This document shows, piece after piece, positions 48,446 to 56,857 of a DNA stretch of 64,000 bases. Source of the stretch: JADKIH01 sp031427625 (GTDB lineage: Bacteria; Bacteroidota; Bacteroidia; AKYH767-A; 2013-40CM-41-45); assembly GCA_031427625.1 (NCBI GenBank), contig JANPNV010000111.1, forward strand, positions 62,001 to 126,000, in the 5' to 3' direction. Each line of letters begins with the position of its first letter. Within the stretch, counting starts at the first letter, position 1. The notes under the pieces are model-generated. The model made no database searches and was not told where the DNA came from. It saw only the letters and a list, made by a program, of their open reading frames with translations. Made by a program: the position numbers and the translations under genes.

Positions 48446-48453
48446 TATATTTG
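48446..48453 (+). promoter_or_regulatory. -7 box four bases before the mazG start
   Basis: TATATTTG (TAnnTTTG) ends at 48453 and the mazG ATG is at 48458, so a leaderless transcript is expected. The 231 bases upstream contain no other element that I could identify. Confidence 0.55.
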
Positions 48454-48457
48454 GAAC

Positions 48458-49228
48458 ATGACAAAACGTTCGGAAGCATTTGAAAGATTGGCGACAATCA
48501 TGGATGAATTAAGAGAGAAATGTCCATGGGACAAAAAACAAACACTGGAGTCGTTAAGACATCTCACGATTGAAGAGACGTATGAATTAGCGGATTCGAT
48601 TGTAGAGAACGATTTACCTTCAATAAAAAAAGAGCTGGGAGATATTTTACTTCATGTTTTATTTTATGCCAGAATTGGCTCAGAATTAAAGGCCTTTGAT
48701 ATAACAGATGTAATTCATGCACAATGTGAAAAGCTGATTTTCCGACATCCACATATCTATGGTGATGTAATAGTAAATGACGAAGAAGATGTAAAGCGGA
48801 ACTGGGAAAAACTTAAACTAAAAGAAGGAAGCAAGTCAGTTCTGGAAGGTGTTCCAAAGTCATTACCCTCGATGGTTAAGTCGATGCGAATTCAGGAAAA
48901 GGCGCGTGGCGTCGGTTTCGATTGGGAACAACCTGAACAAGTTTGGTTGAAAGTAGAGGAGGAGCTTGCCGAGTTTAAAGAAGCCACTGAATCAGGTGAT
49001 GAAGAACATGCATTTTCCGAATTCGGCGATGTTCTTTTTAGCTTGATAAATTATGCCCGGTTTAAAAACATCAATCCTGATGAAGCATTAGAAAGGACCA
49101 ATAAAAAATTTATTCGCAGGTTTAATTATCTTGAAGATGCGGCAAATAAAGCCGGCAAACAGTTAAGTGATATGACCCTTGAGGAAATGGATGTTTACTG
49201 GAATGAAGCTAAAAAGCTGGGAAAATAA
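48458..49228 (+). CDS. mazG: Nucleoside triphosphate pyrophosphohydrolase MazG
   Basis: A 256-residue protein with two MazG all-alpha domains, as in E. coli (263). It cleaves NTPs to NMP and PPi, acting as a housekeeping or stress enzyme. Domain 1 has REKCPWDKKQTLESLRHLTIEETYELADSI and LGDILLHVLFYA with the EExxE/D metal-binding residues. Domain 2 has VGFDWEQPEQVWLKVEEELAEFKEA and EFGDVLFSLINYARFKNINPDEALERTNKKFIRRF. It stands alone, convergent with a GT-C-like gene, and no mazEF toxin pair is present. Confidence 0.95.
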   Translation: MTKRSEAFERLATIMDELREKCPWDKKQTLESLRHLTIEETYELADSIVENDLPSIKKELGDILLHVLFYARIGSELKAFDITDVIHAQCEKLIFRHPHIYGDVIVNDEEDVKRNWEKLKLKEGSKSVLEGVPKSLPSMVKSMRIQEKARGVGFDWEQPEQVWLKVEEELAEFKEATESGDEEHAFSEFGDVLFSLINYARFKNINPDEALERTNKKFIRRFNYLEDAANKAGKQLSDMTLEEMDVYWNEAKKLGK

Positions 49229-49233
49229 AAATT

Positions 49234-50580
49234 TTACTTTTTAATTTCGTCGATAAAATCAGCATTTGCATTTTCATGCTTTATTAATTGATCTACTCGC
49301 ATGAAAACCCGCCAGTAATGTTCCCTATCCATTTTTTCCCAGTGAATGATGTAATATCTGTATTGATAAGTCTGAACCTGGCAAATCAGGATAAGGGATA
49401 TGATTAGTCCCAAGGTTGATCTCAAAATTAATTTCCTTTTAATTTCACTAAGAAGGATTGCAAAAAGGATTGCAAAGATTCCAAGATATTCCATATACGG
49501 TCTTGAACTGAAACTGCCACCATACCACCACGACCACCAGCAGGAGAATACATAGGTGATAGAAATAAAGAACAATGAGAATGATAGAAAAGTAAATCTA
49601 CTTTTTCGCCAGACGAATATTAATCCGGCCAATGAGAGAAATGCAAGTGGTGTGTAAAGGAAAAATCCTTTCTTATAGCTGAAAAGTATATTGATTATTT
49701 CCGGCCGGTTCCAGATAAAATGTTCCACCGGATAGGAGTCAGGCCAGAGAATCCCCGATTGGAAATAATAAATAAGTACCTGCACCGAAATCGGAAGAAT
49801 AAATAATAAGAATGAAAACATTAAAGCTGGTCGGTTTTTTAGTAGATAACTTAATGCATCAGTAAAATTCTTTTTGCTACCGGAGATAAAAGGGAAAATA
49901 AGAATCACTAATATATTTACCGGTCGTATGAGGAAAATCCATCCAAGAATTACAGCTGATAAAAACAAGTATTTATTATTTGGATTATCAGCAAAATTCT
50001 TTAATGAATAAAGTAAAATTGAAAAGGCCGAAAAGGAATATATATGCGACAGGGAAGGATCAAAAACCGTATAATAAAATAATTGTGTGCCAAAAACAAT
50101 GGAGAAAATCGTCGATGTGATTACAACATCTTTTATATTATACAATCGAAGTGTTTTTTCCAAAAAAAATAATCCTACAATGGAATAAAATATCGAAGCT
50201 ATGCTAATGAAAATCATATAGAAGTATGAATAACCATCTGCGCTGCCTCCTGTCAGAATTGTAATACCATGCGCAACCATAAAAAATGGGAGTTGAGATA
50301 TGGCTGTCCCCACGAAATATTTATTGATTATCCCCTCGCCGGCAGCTACTCTGTATTCATAATAATTACGTGGACTTGAATATTTTTTTTCAATTTCATC
50401 CTTGAAGTTAAAATGGAGATCGTGATAGATAAAAAAGGCAGGTAAATAGGCATAATATCCTTTTCCATCGAATGACACTATTTCCTTCCAACGATCGTTT
50501 CCCCATTTAACATTGGATGCACAAATGACTTCAATGAGTATGATAATGAGAAATTTGAATCTGGAAATTATTTTTAACAT
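49234..50580 (-). CDS. Multi-pass membrane protein, GT-C-glycosyltransferase-like
   Basis: A 448-residue inner-membrane protein with about 10-11 helices and a hydrophilic C-terminal tail. The first loop, WGNDRWKEIVSFDGKGYYAYLPAFFIYHDL, has an aspartate after the first helix, as in GT-C enzymes that use lipid-linked sugars (ArnT/PMT-like, DUF2029-like). This is a fold-level resemblance only. No further motif fixes donor or acceptor. Start: ATG at 50580 (an adjacent TTG at 50583 is in frame). It is convergent with mazG with five bases between stops, and divergent from a peroxiredoxin gene. Confidence 0.68.
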   Translation of the reverse strand: MLKIISRFKFLIIILIEVICASNVKWGNDRWKEIVSFDGKGYYAYLPAFFIYHDLHFNFKDEIEKKYSSPRNYYEYRVAAGEGIINKYFVGTAISQLPFFMVAHGITILTGGSADGYSYFYMIFISIASIFYSIVGLFFLEKTLRLYNIKDVVITSTIFSIVFGTQLFYYTVFDPSLSHIYSFSAFSILLYSLKNFADNPNNKYLFLSAVILGWIFLIRPVNILVILIFPFISGSKKNFTDALSYLLKNRPALMFSFLLFILPISVQVLIYYFQSGILWPDSYPVEHFIWNRPEIINILFSYKKGFFLYTPLAFLSLAGLIFVWRKSRFTFLSFSLFFISITYVFSCWWSWWYGGSFSSRPYMEYLGIFAILFAILLSEIKRKLILRSTLGLIISLILICQVQTYQYRYYIIHWEKMDREHYWRVFMRVDQLIKHENANADFIDEIKK

Positions 50581-50662
50581 CAATTTTAGATAATAATCGA
50601 AGGATTAATTGGGAGATTTGTTGGTGAAATTAATAACTTGTCAAATACCTGCATCAATTCCG

Positions 50663-50670
50663 TATATTTG
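50663..50670 (+). promoter_or_regulatory. Bacteroidota -7 box for the peroxiredoxin
   Basis: TATATTTG (TAnnTTTG) lies 23 bases before the ATG at 50694. Confidence 0.5.
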
Positions 50671-50693
50671 CCAAAACTCTTAAATATATTAAT

Positions 50694-51173
50694 ATGATAA
50701 AAGTAGGTCAAAAAGCCCCAGATTTTAAACTTATCGATAAGGATAAAAATGTAGTTACGTTAGAAAATTTTAAAGGTCAGAATCTGATTTTATTTTTCTT
50801 TCCACTTGCTTGGACAGGGGCCTGTACAAAAGAAATGTGTGCAGTTCAGGAAGATTATAACAGCTATAAAAATATAAACGCTGCAATAGCCGGTATTTCT
50901 GTCGATTCATTTTTGGCATTAAAGAATTTTGCGGATGATAAGAAAATTGAATACCCGCTTTTATCAGATTTCAATAAAGAAGCGATAAAGGACTATGAAA
51001 TTGTTCTTGATGAATTTATTTGCGGATATAAGAATGTTGCCAAACGCGCCACATTTGTAATCGACAAAGAAGGAATTATACGGTTTATTGAGATTCTTCC
51101 AAGTCCTGGAGATTTTCCAAGCATGGAAGCAATTAAAGCGGCTGTCAATTCGCTATCTCAACAGACTGCATAA
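50694..51173 (+). CDS. Peroxiredoxin (AhpC/TSA family, AhpE/BCP-like)
   Basis: A 159-residue thiol peroxidase that reduces hydrogen peroxide or organic peroxides. It begins IKVGQKAPDFKLIDKDKNVVTLENFKGQNLILFFF. The active site is P37-L-A-W-T41-G-A-C44, fitting PxxxTxxC with C44 as the peroxidatic Cys; C49 five residues later and C100-region ICGYKNVAKRATFVID could give the resolving Cys. The length and the KRATFVIDKEGIIRF ending match AhpE/BCP-like single-domain forms. It is a one-gene unit with its own promoter and terminator. Confidence 0.92.
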   Translation: MIKVGQKAPDFKLIDKDKNVVTLENFKGQNLILFFFPLAWTGACTKEMCAVQEDYNSYKNINAAIAGISVDSFLALKNFADDKKIEYPLLSDFNKEAIKDYEIVLDEFICGYKNVAKRATFVIDKEGIIRFIEILPSPGDFPSMEAIKAAVNSLSQQTA

Positions 51174-51196
51174 AAAGTTTAGATGGTTATTGAAAG

Positions 51197-51223
51197 GGCT
51201 GGTGATAAACCAGCCTTTTTTTT
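51197..51223 (+). terminator. Rho-independent terminator after the peroxiredoxin
   Basis: A seven-base stem GGCTGGT/ACCAGCC around a short loop, followed by eight Ts. Confidence 0.85.
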
Positions 51224-51265
51224 GAAATAAATCTGAGTTAGGATAAAGTAAGCAGCAAAACAAAA

Positions 51266-51982
51266 TTAACTCAGCATTGCTAACCCTGCGCCAAGTGCAA
51301 TAATTAAAATTTTTAGGTAATTGAATCGATGGTCTTCATTTGATTCAAATAGAATAGTAGTGGAAATATGCAGGAAGATTCCTATTACAACAGCCATAGT
51401 AATGTCGAATAGGTGAGGAATGTTTTGAAAACCGGATTGACTGATAAAATTTCCTGTTAAAGCTCCCATTGGAGCCATCAGTGCAAAGAGCGTAAGATAC
51501 ATTACTGCTGCTTTTTTATTAAGTCCTGATTGCAGAAACATTGTCATCAATGCAATTGCTACAGGAATATGATGGAGGATGATTCCCGCAAGAAGTGAAC
51601 GTTGCGTTCCTGATTCGGAAAAATGCTGGACGAGTGGCATCCCTTCCAGATAGCTGTGAAGGCAGAGTCCAAGCATGATACCATATGGGAAAGCAGCATT
51701 TTGCTTTTTATGAATGTGAATATGTCCGTGTTCGATTCCCTGAGAAAAAAATTCAAGAATAATCTGAATGAAAAATCCTAACAGAATAAACATACCGATG
51801 CTCGTATCGGAAGAATGATATACTTCGGGTATCAGGTGAAGAACAGTTAGGGCGAAGAGAAATGCCCCACTGAATGAAAGTAGAAGTTTGAGAAAACCGG
51901 GGCTAACTTTTTTAAATAAAAACACAGAGCTTCCGCTGAGTATTATAGTAATAAATAACAGGAAATATGAAAGAGGCTGCAT
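51266..51982 (-). CDS. ZIP-family metal transporter
   Basis: A 238-residue membrane protein with about eight helices. It shows the ZIP pattern: a His-rich cytoplasmic loop (GIEHGHIHIHKKQNAA) after helix 3, then the metal-binding helices LGLCLHSYLEGMPL and LLAGIILHHIPVAIALM with the conserved H-S-x-x-E and H-H-x-P motifs. ZIP proteins move zinc, iron or manganese into the cytoplasm. The ATG overlaps the stop of the methyltransferase gene by one base (TGATG), so the pair is coupled. Metal specificity is not determined. Confidence 0.9.
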   Translation of the reverse strand: MQPLSYFLLFITIILSGSSVFLFKKVSPGFLKLLLSFSGAFLFALTVLHLIPEVYHSSDTSIGMFILLGFFIQIILEFFSQGIEHGHIHIHKKQNAAFPYGIMLGLCLHSYLEGMPLVQHFSESGTQRSLLAGIILHHIPVAIALMTMFLQSGLNKKAAVMYLTLFALMAPMGALTGNFISQSGFQNIPHLFDITMAVVIGIFLHISTTILFESNEDHRFNYLKILIIALGAGLAMLS

Positions 51983-52767
51983 CAGAGTGTAGATTTTTTT
52001 TGAGCAATAAAGATGAGTCTTTCTGATTTATTTTCATCAAATGGCTCGAGCATATAACTGCCGAAACAATGTTTTATTTCCAATCCTGATTCTGAGAAGT
52101 ATTTTTCAAGATCTGTTTTAGTTGCAAGCAATAGTTTTTCTTCAAATAAATAGTTTTTCCCATTGTCAGAAAAACTAATTTTCTTGGAGATGAAATTTTC
52201 ATCTATGCTTTTATCAATATGAAATAAGATATTATTAACGGTTCTTTCGTGCATACTGTTCCCTGCATCGCGGATTAATTTTGCATTGAAATAATCGAAA
52301 ACAAAAATACCGTTCGGTTTTAGGGCAATAGAATTCGCGATCAGACAACGAATGTTATCTCTTTCTTTGCGAAAGTATCCGAAACTGCTAAATAGGTTAA
52401 GAATAAAATCAAAATAATTAGAGCGGAAAACTTCTCTCATATCATGCAGATAGAAAGTCAGTGCTTCATTTTCGAATTGTTTATCGTGTGATATGCTTTT
52501 AGGCGATAAATCAAATCCTGTAACGTCAAATCCTTTCCTATTCAGGTAGATAGAATGACGACCTTTTCCACATGCCACATCAAGCATCCTGGCACCAATT
52601 TTCGCATTAAGAAATAGAATTAATTTGTCGAGGAATAATTCGGCTTCTTGTTCATCGCGGTTTTTATATAAAATATGGTAGTATGGTGAGTCGAACCATG
52701 TCTCAAACCAGTCTGTTCCATCAGCCAGATCCTCTACGACAGGCTTAACTTTGGATATCATGCTCAT
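51982..52767 (-). CDS. Class I SAM-dependent methyltransferase
   Basis: A 261-residue Rossmann-fold methyltransferase. Motif I is ARMLDVACGKGRHSIYLNRKGFDVTGFDLS (GxGxG as CGKG), and the acidic residue ending strand 2 is in TGFDLSPKSI. Post-I motifs YFDFILNLFSSFGYF and NGIFVFDYFNA follow. The N-terminus WFETWFDSPYYHILYKNRDEQEA is typical of a small-molecule or protein methyltransferase subgroup seen in this phylum. The substrate is not known. It is coupled to a ZIP transporter gene downstream. A near match to the -7 box (TATTTTTA) lies just before its ATG at 52767. Confidence 0.87.
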   Translation of the reverse strand: MSMISKVKPVVEDLADGTDWFETWFDSPYYHILYKNRDEQEAELFLDKLILFLNAKIGARMLDVACGKGRHSIYLNRKGFDVTGFDLSPKSISHDKQFENEALTFYLHDMREVFRSNYFDFILNLFSSFGYFRKERDNIRCLIANSIALKPNGIFVFDYFNAKLIRDAGNSMHERTVNNILFHIDKSIDENFISKKISFSDNGKNYLFEEKLLLATKTDLEKYFSESGLEIKHCFGSYMLEPFDENKSERLIFIAQKKSTL

Positions 52768-52962
52768 TTCGATGGTAAAAATACATTATTGACCATTGAT
52801 TCGGTTATATTGGCAATGATAATTCATTTTATGATTCTATATTTAGTACCTATTAAGATTAATTCAGATCAATACTGATTGATGTCCGCTAATTAACAGT
52901 TTAAAACTTTAGTGAAGAATTTTCTCACATAAATTCATTTGTATATTTTTAACACATCATAT

Positions 52963-54090
52963 ATGAGAAGGAACTCAAAGCATCACCGTAACAGAAGAAT
53001 CAGGAGAACGCCACCTGGAAGTGCACCTGGTGTTATAAATCTTCCTGATGATGCATTGAAGTTGAGTCTTCATACCATTGTTTATGATGAGGATTCCATA
53101 TACGAGGCAGAACTGCAAAGCATTTCAGAGATTAAAGAACAATTGATGAAAATGCCTGGCAAAACACATTGGTTTGATGTCAAAGGACTAGGAAACAAGG
53201 TTTTCCTTGAACAGATGGCAGATTTTTTTGGTATTCACCGATTGCAGATTGAAGATGTTGTTAACGATTATCAGAGACCTAAAGTTGAAGAATTTAAAGA
53301 CCATCTTTTTTTTATATCTCGTACACTTCAGGATAATGGAAATAGCTTCACGAATGATCAGCTGAGTCTTTTGCTGGGGAAGAATTTTGTGATCACCTTC
53401 CAGAATAAATATGAAGATGTACTCGATCCTGTAAGGAACAGGATACGGCAGGGTAAAGGATTTATGCGACGTTCAGGTGCGGATTATCTGGCATATTCAC
53501 TGATGGATGTTACCATTGATAACTATTATCCTATTCTTGAGAAAATGGGTGATAGCCTCGACGATTTACAAGATGACCTTATCTCCAATCCTTCGCGGGA
53601 AGCATTAAACAGAATTTTACAGAGGAAACGTGAGTTGGTAAATTTACGAAGAATCATCTGGTCGGAACGGGATAAGATGAACGACATACTTCGATCGTCT
53701 TATTCTGAAATCAAAGAGTCAGGAAAAGTATTTTTTCGAGATACTTATGATCATTGTATTCAACTTCTTGATCTTGTCGAAAGTTATAAAGAGGTTACAG
53801 CCTCACTCATGGATGTTTATCAATCATCAGTCAGCAACAGGCTTAATCAGGTTATGAAGATTCTAACAATTATCTCAACCATCTTTATTCCTCTTACCTT
53901 TATTGTCGGACTATATGGAATGAATTTCCAACGCGTCGACCCTGTAACAGGCAAGCAATTTCCATTTAACATGCCTGAATTGTATTCTCCATACGGATAT
54001 GTTGGTGTCAGCGTTGTAATGATTTTAATAGTTATATTTCAGATTATCTTTTTTTATAAAAAAGGTTGGTTAACAAAGGGAACAGGATGA
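52963..54090 (+). CDS. corA: CorA-type magnesium/cobalt transporter
   Basis: A 375-residue homopentameric channel: a large N-terminal cytoplasmic domain (WFDVKGLGNKVFLEQMADFFGIHRLQIEDVVNDYQRPKVEEF and a long stalk helix ending MKILTIISTIFIPLTFIVGL), then two helices. The selectivity motif GMN lies in YGMNFQ between them, and a KKGWL end follows the second helix. It imports Mg2+ down its gradient. The start is ATG at 52963 (basic N-terminus MRRNSKHHRNRR); an upstream TTG is in frame, but an A/T-rich promoter-like TATATTTT overlaps it. The stop overlaps the next gene's ATG by four bases. Confidence 0.95.
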   Translation: MRRNSKHHRNRRIRRTPPGSAPGVINLPDDALKLSLHTIVYDEDSIYEAELQSISEIKEQLMKMPGKTHWFDVKGLGNKVFLEQMADFFGIHRLQIEDVVNDYQRPKVEEFKDHLFFISRTLQDNGNSFTNDQLSLLLGKNFVITFQNKYEDVLDPVRNRIRQGKGFMRRSGADYLAYSLMDVTIDNYYPILEKMGDSLDDLQDDLISNPSREALNRILQRKRELVNLRRIIWSERDKMNDILRSSYSEIKESGKVFFRDTYDHCIQLLDLVESYKEVTASLMDVYQSSVSNRLNQVMKILTIISTIFIPLTFIVGLYGMNFQRVDPVTGKQFPFNMPELYSPYGYVGVSVVMILIVIFQIIFFYKKGWLTKGTG

Positions 54091-55256
54091 AGAAAATTTC
54101 ATTAATTGCCAAAACGTCTTTTGGTTTTGAAGATATAATGAGTGCAGAACTTACAGCACTCGGCGCGGAAGATATTAAAAAGGGCACGCGCGCTGTATTC
54201 TTTACCGGTACTGATGAGACCATGTATAAAGCGAATCTGAACAGCAGGGTAGCACTTAGAATTCTAAAACCGTTAGGGAGTTTCCCGGCAGGAAATGAAA
54301 TTCAACTATACGATGGCATAAAAAAAATGGATTGGAGTCAATATATGACGCCAGATGATACGTTGGCAATTGATGCCGTTACAGTAAAATCTAACCTGAC
54401 ACATTCACTGTATGTTTCACTAAAGGCGAAGGATGCTATTGTGGATCAGATCCGTGAAAAGACGGGAAAACGTCCCGATGTTGATTTGCGATTTCCAACT
54501 GTCAGAATCAATGTACATTTATCTGATAACATTGCATCTGTTTCTCTGGACAGCTCCGGATCTTCATTGCATCGCCGTGGTTATAGAAGTGAGCAAGTAG
54601 AAGCGCCCTTGAATGAAACACTTGCCGCTGGAATGGTGTTATTAAGCGGTTGGGATAAGAATTCTCCATTTACTGATCTGATGTGTGGAAGTGGAACCAT
54701 TCTTATTGAAGCTGCATTAATGGCTATGAACATTGCGCCCGGAATTTTCAGAAGTGAATTTGGTTTTCAACGATGGAATGATTTTGATGCGTCTTTGTGG
54801 GATTCTGTTCTTGATGAAGCAAAAAGCGCACAAAAGCCTCCACCTGAATTTGAAATTACAGGGATTGATCGTTCTCATCAGGCAATTAACAGCGCTATGG
54901 AAAATGCTAAAGCGGCCGGTGTTCAGGATGTAATAAATTTTCATACAATGCCTTTCGAACATTATACACCAACAATAAGCAAGCAAACTATTGTCAGTAA
55001 TCCTCCCTATGGTGGTCGAATAACTGATGATGATTTATTTGTTCTCTATAAAAACATCGGAGATCAGTTAAAGAAAAAATATCAGGGAAGTACTGCATGG
55101 ATTCTTACAGCGAATCAGGATGCAGCAAAGAACATAGGACTTCATGCTTCGAGAAAAATTCAGCTCTTCAACGGCGCTTTGGAATGTCGGTTTTTAAAAT
55201 TTGATTTATATGAAGGCAGTCGTAAGGCTTCTAAAATGCACAGCGAAAAATCATGA
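54087..55256 (+). CDS. THUMP-domain class I SAM-dependent RNA methyltransferase
   Basis: A 389-residue RNA methyltransferase of the RlmL/TrmN-like group. The N-terminal THUMP domain (to about 160) starts SLIAKTSFGFEDIMSAELTALGAEDI and binds RNA. The methyltransferase domain has SFTDLMCGSGTILIEAALMAMNIAPGIFRSEFGF (motif I and X region) and VSNPPYGGRITDDDLFVLY with the NPPY motif of N-methylation of a base. It probably methylates a guanine N2 in rRNA, like the N-terminal part of RlmL, but the exact target is inferred. The ATGA overlap with corA and its own ATGA overlap with pfkA tie it to both. Confidence 0.9.
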   Translation: MKKISLIAKTSFGFEDIMSAELTALGAEDIKKGTRAVFFTGTDETMYKANLNSRVALRILKPLGSFPAGNEIQLYDGIKKMDWSQYMTPDDTLAIDAVTVKSNLTHSLYVSLKAKDAIVDQIREKTGKRPDVDLRFPTVRINVHLSDNIASVSLDSSGSSLHRRGYRSEQVEAPLNETLAAGMVLLSGWDKNSPFTDLMCGSGTILIEAALMAMNIAPGIFRSEFGFQRWNDFDASLWDSVLDEAKSAQKPPPEFEITGIDRSHQAINSAMENAKAAGVQDVINFHTMPFEHYTPTISKQTIVSNPPYGGRITDDDLFVLYKNIGDQLKKKYQGSTAWILTANQDAAKNIGLHASRKIQLFNGALECRFLKFDLYEGSRKASKMHSEKS

Positions 55257-56230
55257 CTTTGAAGAAAATCGGCGTCCTGACGACCGGTGGTGATTGCCCC
55301 GGATTGAATGCAGCTATTCGTGCAGTAACGCGTACTGGTATTTATCACGATATGCAGATTGTTGGAGTAATGAATGGTTTTGATGGTTTAATTGATGCAA
55401 AATTTATTGATCTTAATTCTCATAGTGTAAGTAATATCCTGCAACGTGGTGGGACTATTTTGAAGACAGCAAGGAGTGAAAGATTCAAAGAGTCTTCTTA
55501 TCGAGAAAAAGCGATAGAGAATATTCAGGCAGAAGGAATCGAAGCGATGATTGTTCTCGGCGGGGATGGTTCTTTTCGAGGCATCGAAAAATTTACAAGT
55601 GAATTTAATTTTCCGATAATCGGTATACCAAAGACAATTGACAATGATATCTACGGCACAGATTTTTCTATTGGATTTGACACGGCTTTGAATACGGTTG
55701 TTCAGGCTGTAGATAAGATAAGAGATACAGCAGACTCCCATAACCGGTTATTTTTTATTGAAGTAATGGGGCGCGATGCAGGGATGATTGCTGTGTACAG
55801 TGGAATTGCCGGTGGTGCAGAAGCAATATTAATTCCCGAAAAAAAAACCAAAGTTGAACAGATCGTAGGCATACTTGAAAGAGGCTGGCATAGAAAAAAA
55901 TCTTCGATGATCGTAATTGTTGCCGAAGGAGATGATGCTGGCGGTGCTTATGATATAGCAGCTGAAGTTAAAAAAAGGTTCAGTGAATACGACACAAGAG
56001 TGAGTGTGCTTGGTCATATGCAAAGGGGAGGAAGCCCTTCATGCGCAGACAGAGTGCTAGCGAGTCGATTCGGAGTCGCAGCAGTTGAAGCTCTTGTTAA
56101 TGGAATGAAGAATGAAATGGTGGGTATCATCAATAACGAAATAGTTTTTACTCCATTATCAACGGTAGTGAAAAACAAAAAACAATTTCCGACTGAGCTG
56201 ATGAGAATTGCTGAAATTCTTTCACTCTGA
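55253..56230 (+). CDS. pfkA: ATP-dependent 6-phosphofructokinase
   Basis: A 325-residue PfkA, the usual bacterial length (~320). It phosphorylates fructose-6-phosphate in glycolysis. Family motifs are VLTTGGDCPGLNAAIRAV (ATP site), VLGGDGSFRG, IGIPKTIDNDIYGTDFSIGFDTAL with the catalytic Asp of the PKTIDND motif, VEVMGRDAGM-type and LGHMQRGGSPSCADRVLASRFG (allosteric/substrate). The Gly in GGDGS, rather than Asp, indicates an ATP- rather than PPi-dependent enzyme. The ATG overlaps the upstream stop, so it is co-translated with the RNA methyltransferase. It ends close to a convergent WbqC gene (three bases). Confidence 0.95.
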   Translation: MTLKKIGVLTTGGDCPGLNAAIRAVTRTGIYHDMQIVGVMNGFDGLIDAKFIDLNSHSVSNILQRGGTILKTARSERFKESSYREKAIENIQAEGIEAMIVLGGDGSFRGIEKFTSEFNFPIIGIPKTIDNDIYGTDFSIGFDTALNTVVQAVDKIRDTADSHNRLFFIEVMGRDAGMIAVYSGIAGGAEAILIPEKKTKVEQIVGILERGWHRKKSSMIVIVAEGDDAGGAYDIAAEVKKRFSEYDTRVSVLGHMQRGGSPSCADRVLASRFGVAAVEALVNGMKNEMVGIINNEIVFTPLSTVVKNKKQFPTELMRIAEILSL

Positions 56231-56233
56231 AAA

Positions 56234-56857
56234 TTATTCTGTAAAATCTATTTTATTTCCTGCATTGAACAAATAGTCAATACAAGAAAGGTCATCAATA
56301 AAACCATGCTTCTCTTTAAAAACCTGGCGATATGGCTTTTTGCTACTTATGATTTTCTTTGGATGAAAATAATTTCTCAGATCAGTCGAAGGGTTTTCCG
56401 TAATTTTCTGATAATTTTCAGTCAATTGAATTGCTGCTTTCACCTGAAAACAATCAAAAATTATTTTTAACAGTTTTAAATTAAATTCAAAAAGAAATTC
56501 TTCTGGATTTTCAAACAGATTTCGGAAATCATCTTCATAAAATTCGAAATAAGGAGAGTTTCTGTAAGCAGCACAAACAGATTTCCAATGAATATTATTC
56601 CACTTGGTTTCATTCGAGATCCTGACCTTATTAATTGGTGTCCTGAAAATATTATCATGAACAACGGGGATGACGAGTGTTTGTTTTCCATTCGGTCCAT
56701 AGATATTGCAACGGTTTCGATAAGTCTGCTTTACGTAATGTTCATGTTGCTCAAGAATAATACTATCAGAATCCAGGCATTTCATGAGATATGAAATAGG
56801 CGGCATATAAGATATAGAATAGAGAAAGGCCACCGTTGAAAATTTATCTTCTTTCAT
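56234..56857 (-). CDS. WbqC-family protein
   Basis: A 207-residue protein of the WbqC family, found in O-antigen/polysaccharide gene sets and in Bacteroidota core regions. It has FLYSISYMPPISYLMKCLDSDSIILEQHEHYVKQTYRNRCNIYGPNGKQTLVIPV and the middle WNNIHWKSVCAAYRNSPYFEFYEDDF; these contain the conserved Q-x-x-RN and K-S region. Its biochemical role is not established. Two ATGs are possible: 56857 is used, although 56881 adds eight hydrophobic residues; both overlap the 3' end of the upstream beta-helix lipoprotein gene. Confidence 0.87.
   Translation of the reverse strand: MKEDKFSTVAFLYSISYMPPISYLMKCLDSDSIILEQHEHYVKQTYRNRCNIYGPNGKQTLVIPVVHDNIFRTPINKVRISNETKWNNIHWKSVCAAYRNSPYFEFYEDDFRNLFENPEEFLFEFNLKLLKIIFDCFQVKAAIQLTENYQKITENPSTDLRNYFHPKKIISSKKPYRQVFKEKHGFIDDLSCIDYLFNAGNKIDFTE

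Noticed and set aside
48458..49228. MazEF-type toxin-antitoxin context of mazG
   Set aside because: No mazE or mazF is adjacent; the two-domain protein is the housekeeping pyrophosphohydrolase.
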